A stretch of DNA of 64,000 nucleotides from a candidate division WOR-3 bacterium. GTDB taxonomy: Bacteria; Hydrothermota; Tepidihabitantia; SM23-42; JAOAFX01. Under the pieces are notes generated by a model. That model saw only the letters and a list, made by a program, of their open reading frames with translations, was not told the origin of the DNA and made no database searches. Numbering within the stretch: the stretch's first letter is position 1; each line of letters begins with the position of its first letter. Below are positions 63,891-64,000 of the stretch, one piece after another. The DNA lies in NCBI GenBank assembly GCA_039802005.1, contig JBDRVV010000006.1:29165-93164 (forward strand), written 5' to 3'. Position numbers and translations under genes: made by a program.

Positions 63891-64000
63891 GACTCCAATC
63901 ATAACCTGGTTAATTATCATTTCCCCCTTGACTTTTTGTTGAATTTTAATATAATATATATGCTCAAGTTTAAAAATTATTAATTCAGGTATTGCCTGAG
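63891..64000 (+). promoter_or_regulatory. Promoter followed by an unidentified transcript start
   Basis: TTGACT (63928-63933), 16 bases, TATAAT (63950-63955). The nearby ATG (63960) opens only seven codons. The transcript may be an RNA gene or a long untranslated region of a gene beyond the window edge. Confidence 0.55.

Overview
The window looks like a chromosomal segment of an uncultured, AT-rich bacterium of the candidate phylum WOR-3 (Stahlbacteria) or a close relative. This is inferred from gene content: an MglA/roadblock pair, a GWxTD-type lipoprotein, a gingipain-like C25 peptidase, and secreted proteins ending in FlgD-Ig/type IX-like tails. No database search was possible. Genes are tightly packed, often with ATGA or TAATG overlaps. 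Promoters are strikingly uniform: a -35 like TTGAC(A/T), exactly 16 bases, then a -10 like TATAAT. In many cases the start codon lies only 3-9 bases after the -10, so leaderless mRNAs are likely.

Layout. 1-3.4 kb (minus): roadblock, mglA, a zinc-ribbon protein and the 5' part of dnaE. 3.4-12 kb (plus): a long operon, lipoprotein-like gene, birA, coaX, tsaE, tsaB, rimI, a small secreted protein, a 1166-aa cyclase/ATPase/TPR regulator and a class II aldolase, closed by a strong terminator. 12 kb (minus): a small DUF4242-like gene with an in-frame TGA at codon 20 followed by a SECIS-like hairpin. 12.6-19.2 kb: an Ig-domain protein, a polyferredoxin/DUF362 pair, a PhzF-family protein, an HD-GYP protein and a PQQ-type beta-propeller. 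19.3-23 kb (minus): pth, rplY, prs, tRNA-Gln, a tRNA-like relic, ispE and rlpA. 23-26.3 kb: three perfect DnaA boxes, dnaA, dnaN and a small outer-membrane-like protein; this is a candidate replication origin.

26.3-29.8 kb: tandem promoters, 23S and 5S rRNA, with no 16S gene or tRNA beside them. 29.8-35.6 kb: a Fur-box-like palindrome before an Mrp ATPase, a GIY-YIG protein, a TrmO-OsmC fusion, an unknown protein, a CPA-type antiporter and mgtE. 35.7-38.3 kb: a gamma-class methyltransferase, an MvaI/BcnI-type restriction enzyme and a frameshifted PIN-like gene. 38.4-44.1 kb (minus): an arsenic-type operon (arsR, DUF318 permease, ACR3, SurA-N/thioredoxin fusion, ccdA, two CxxC thioredoxin-like proteins), with an arsR operator and repeat-filled spacers. 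44.2-58.6 kb: GWxTD lipoprotein, prolyl oligopeptidase, kelch protein, flippase-like membrane protein, glycosyltransferase, type IX-like secreted protein, C25 peptidase and a triple-GAF diguanylate cyclase. 58.7-63.9 kb: HEAT lipoprotein, cysS, efp, a second roadblock protein and a short ComEC that seems to start at ATT.

Main points for follow-up: the UGA-containing gene with its own promoter, ribosome-binding site and terminator; the uniform promoter architecture with leaderless starts; the unlinked 23S-5S operon; the ATT start of comEC; and the arsenic operon joined to an extracytoplasmic thiol-redox cassette.
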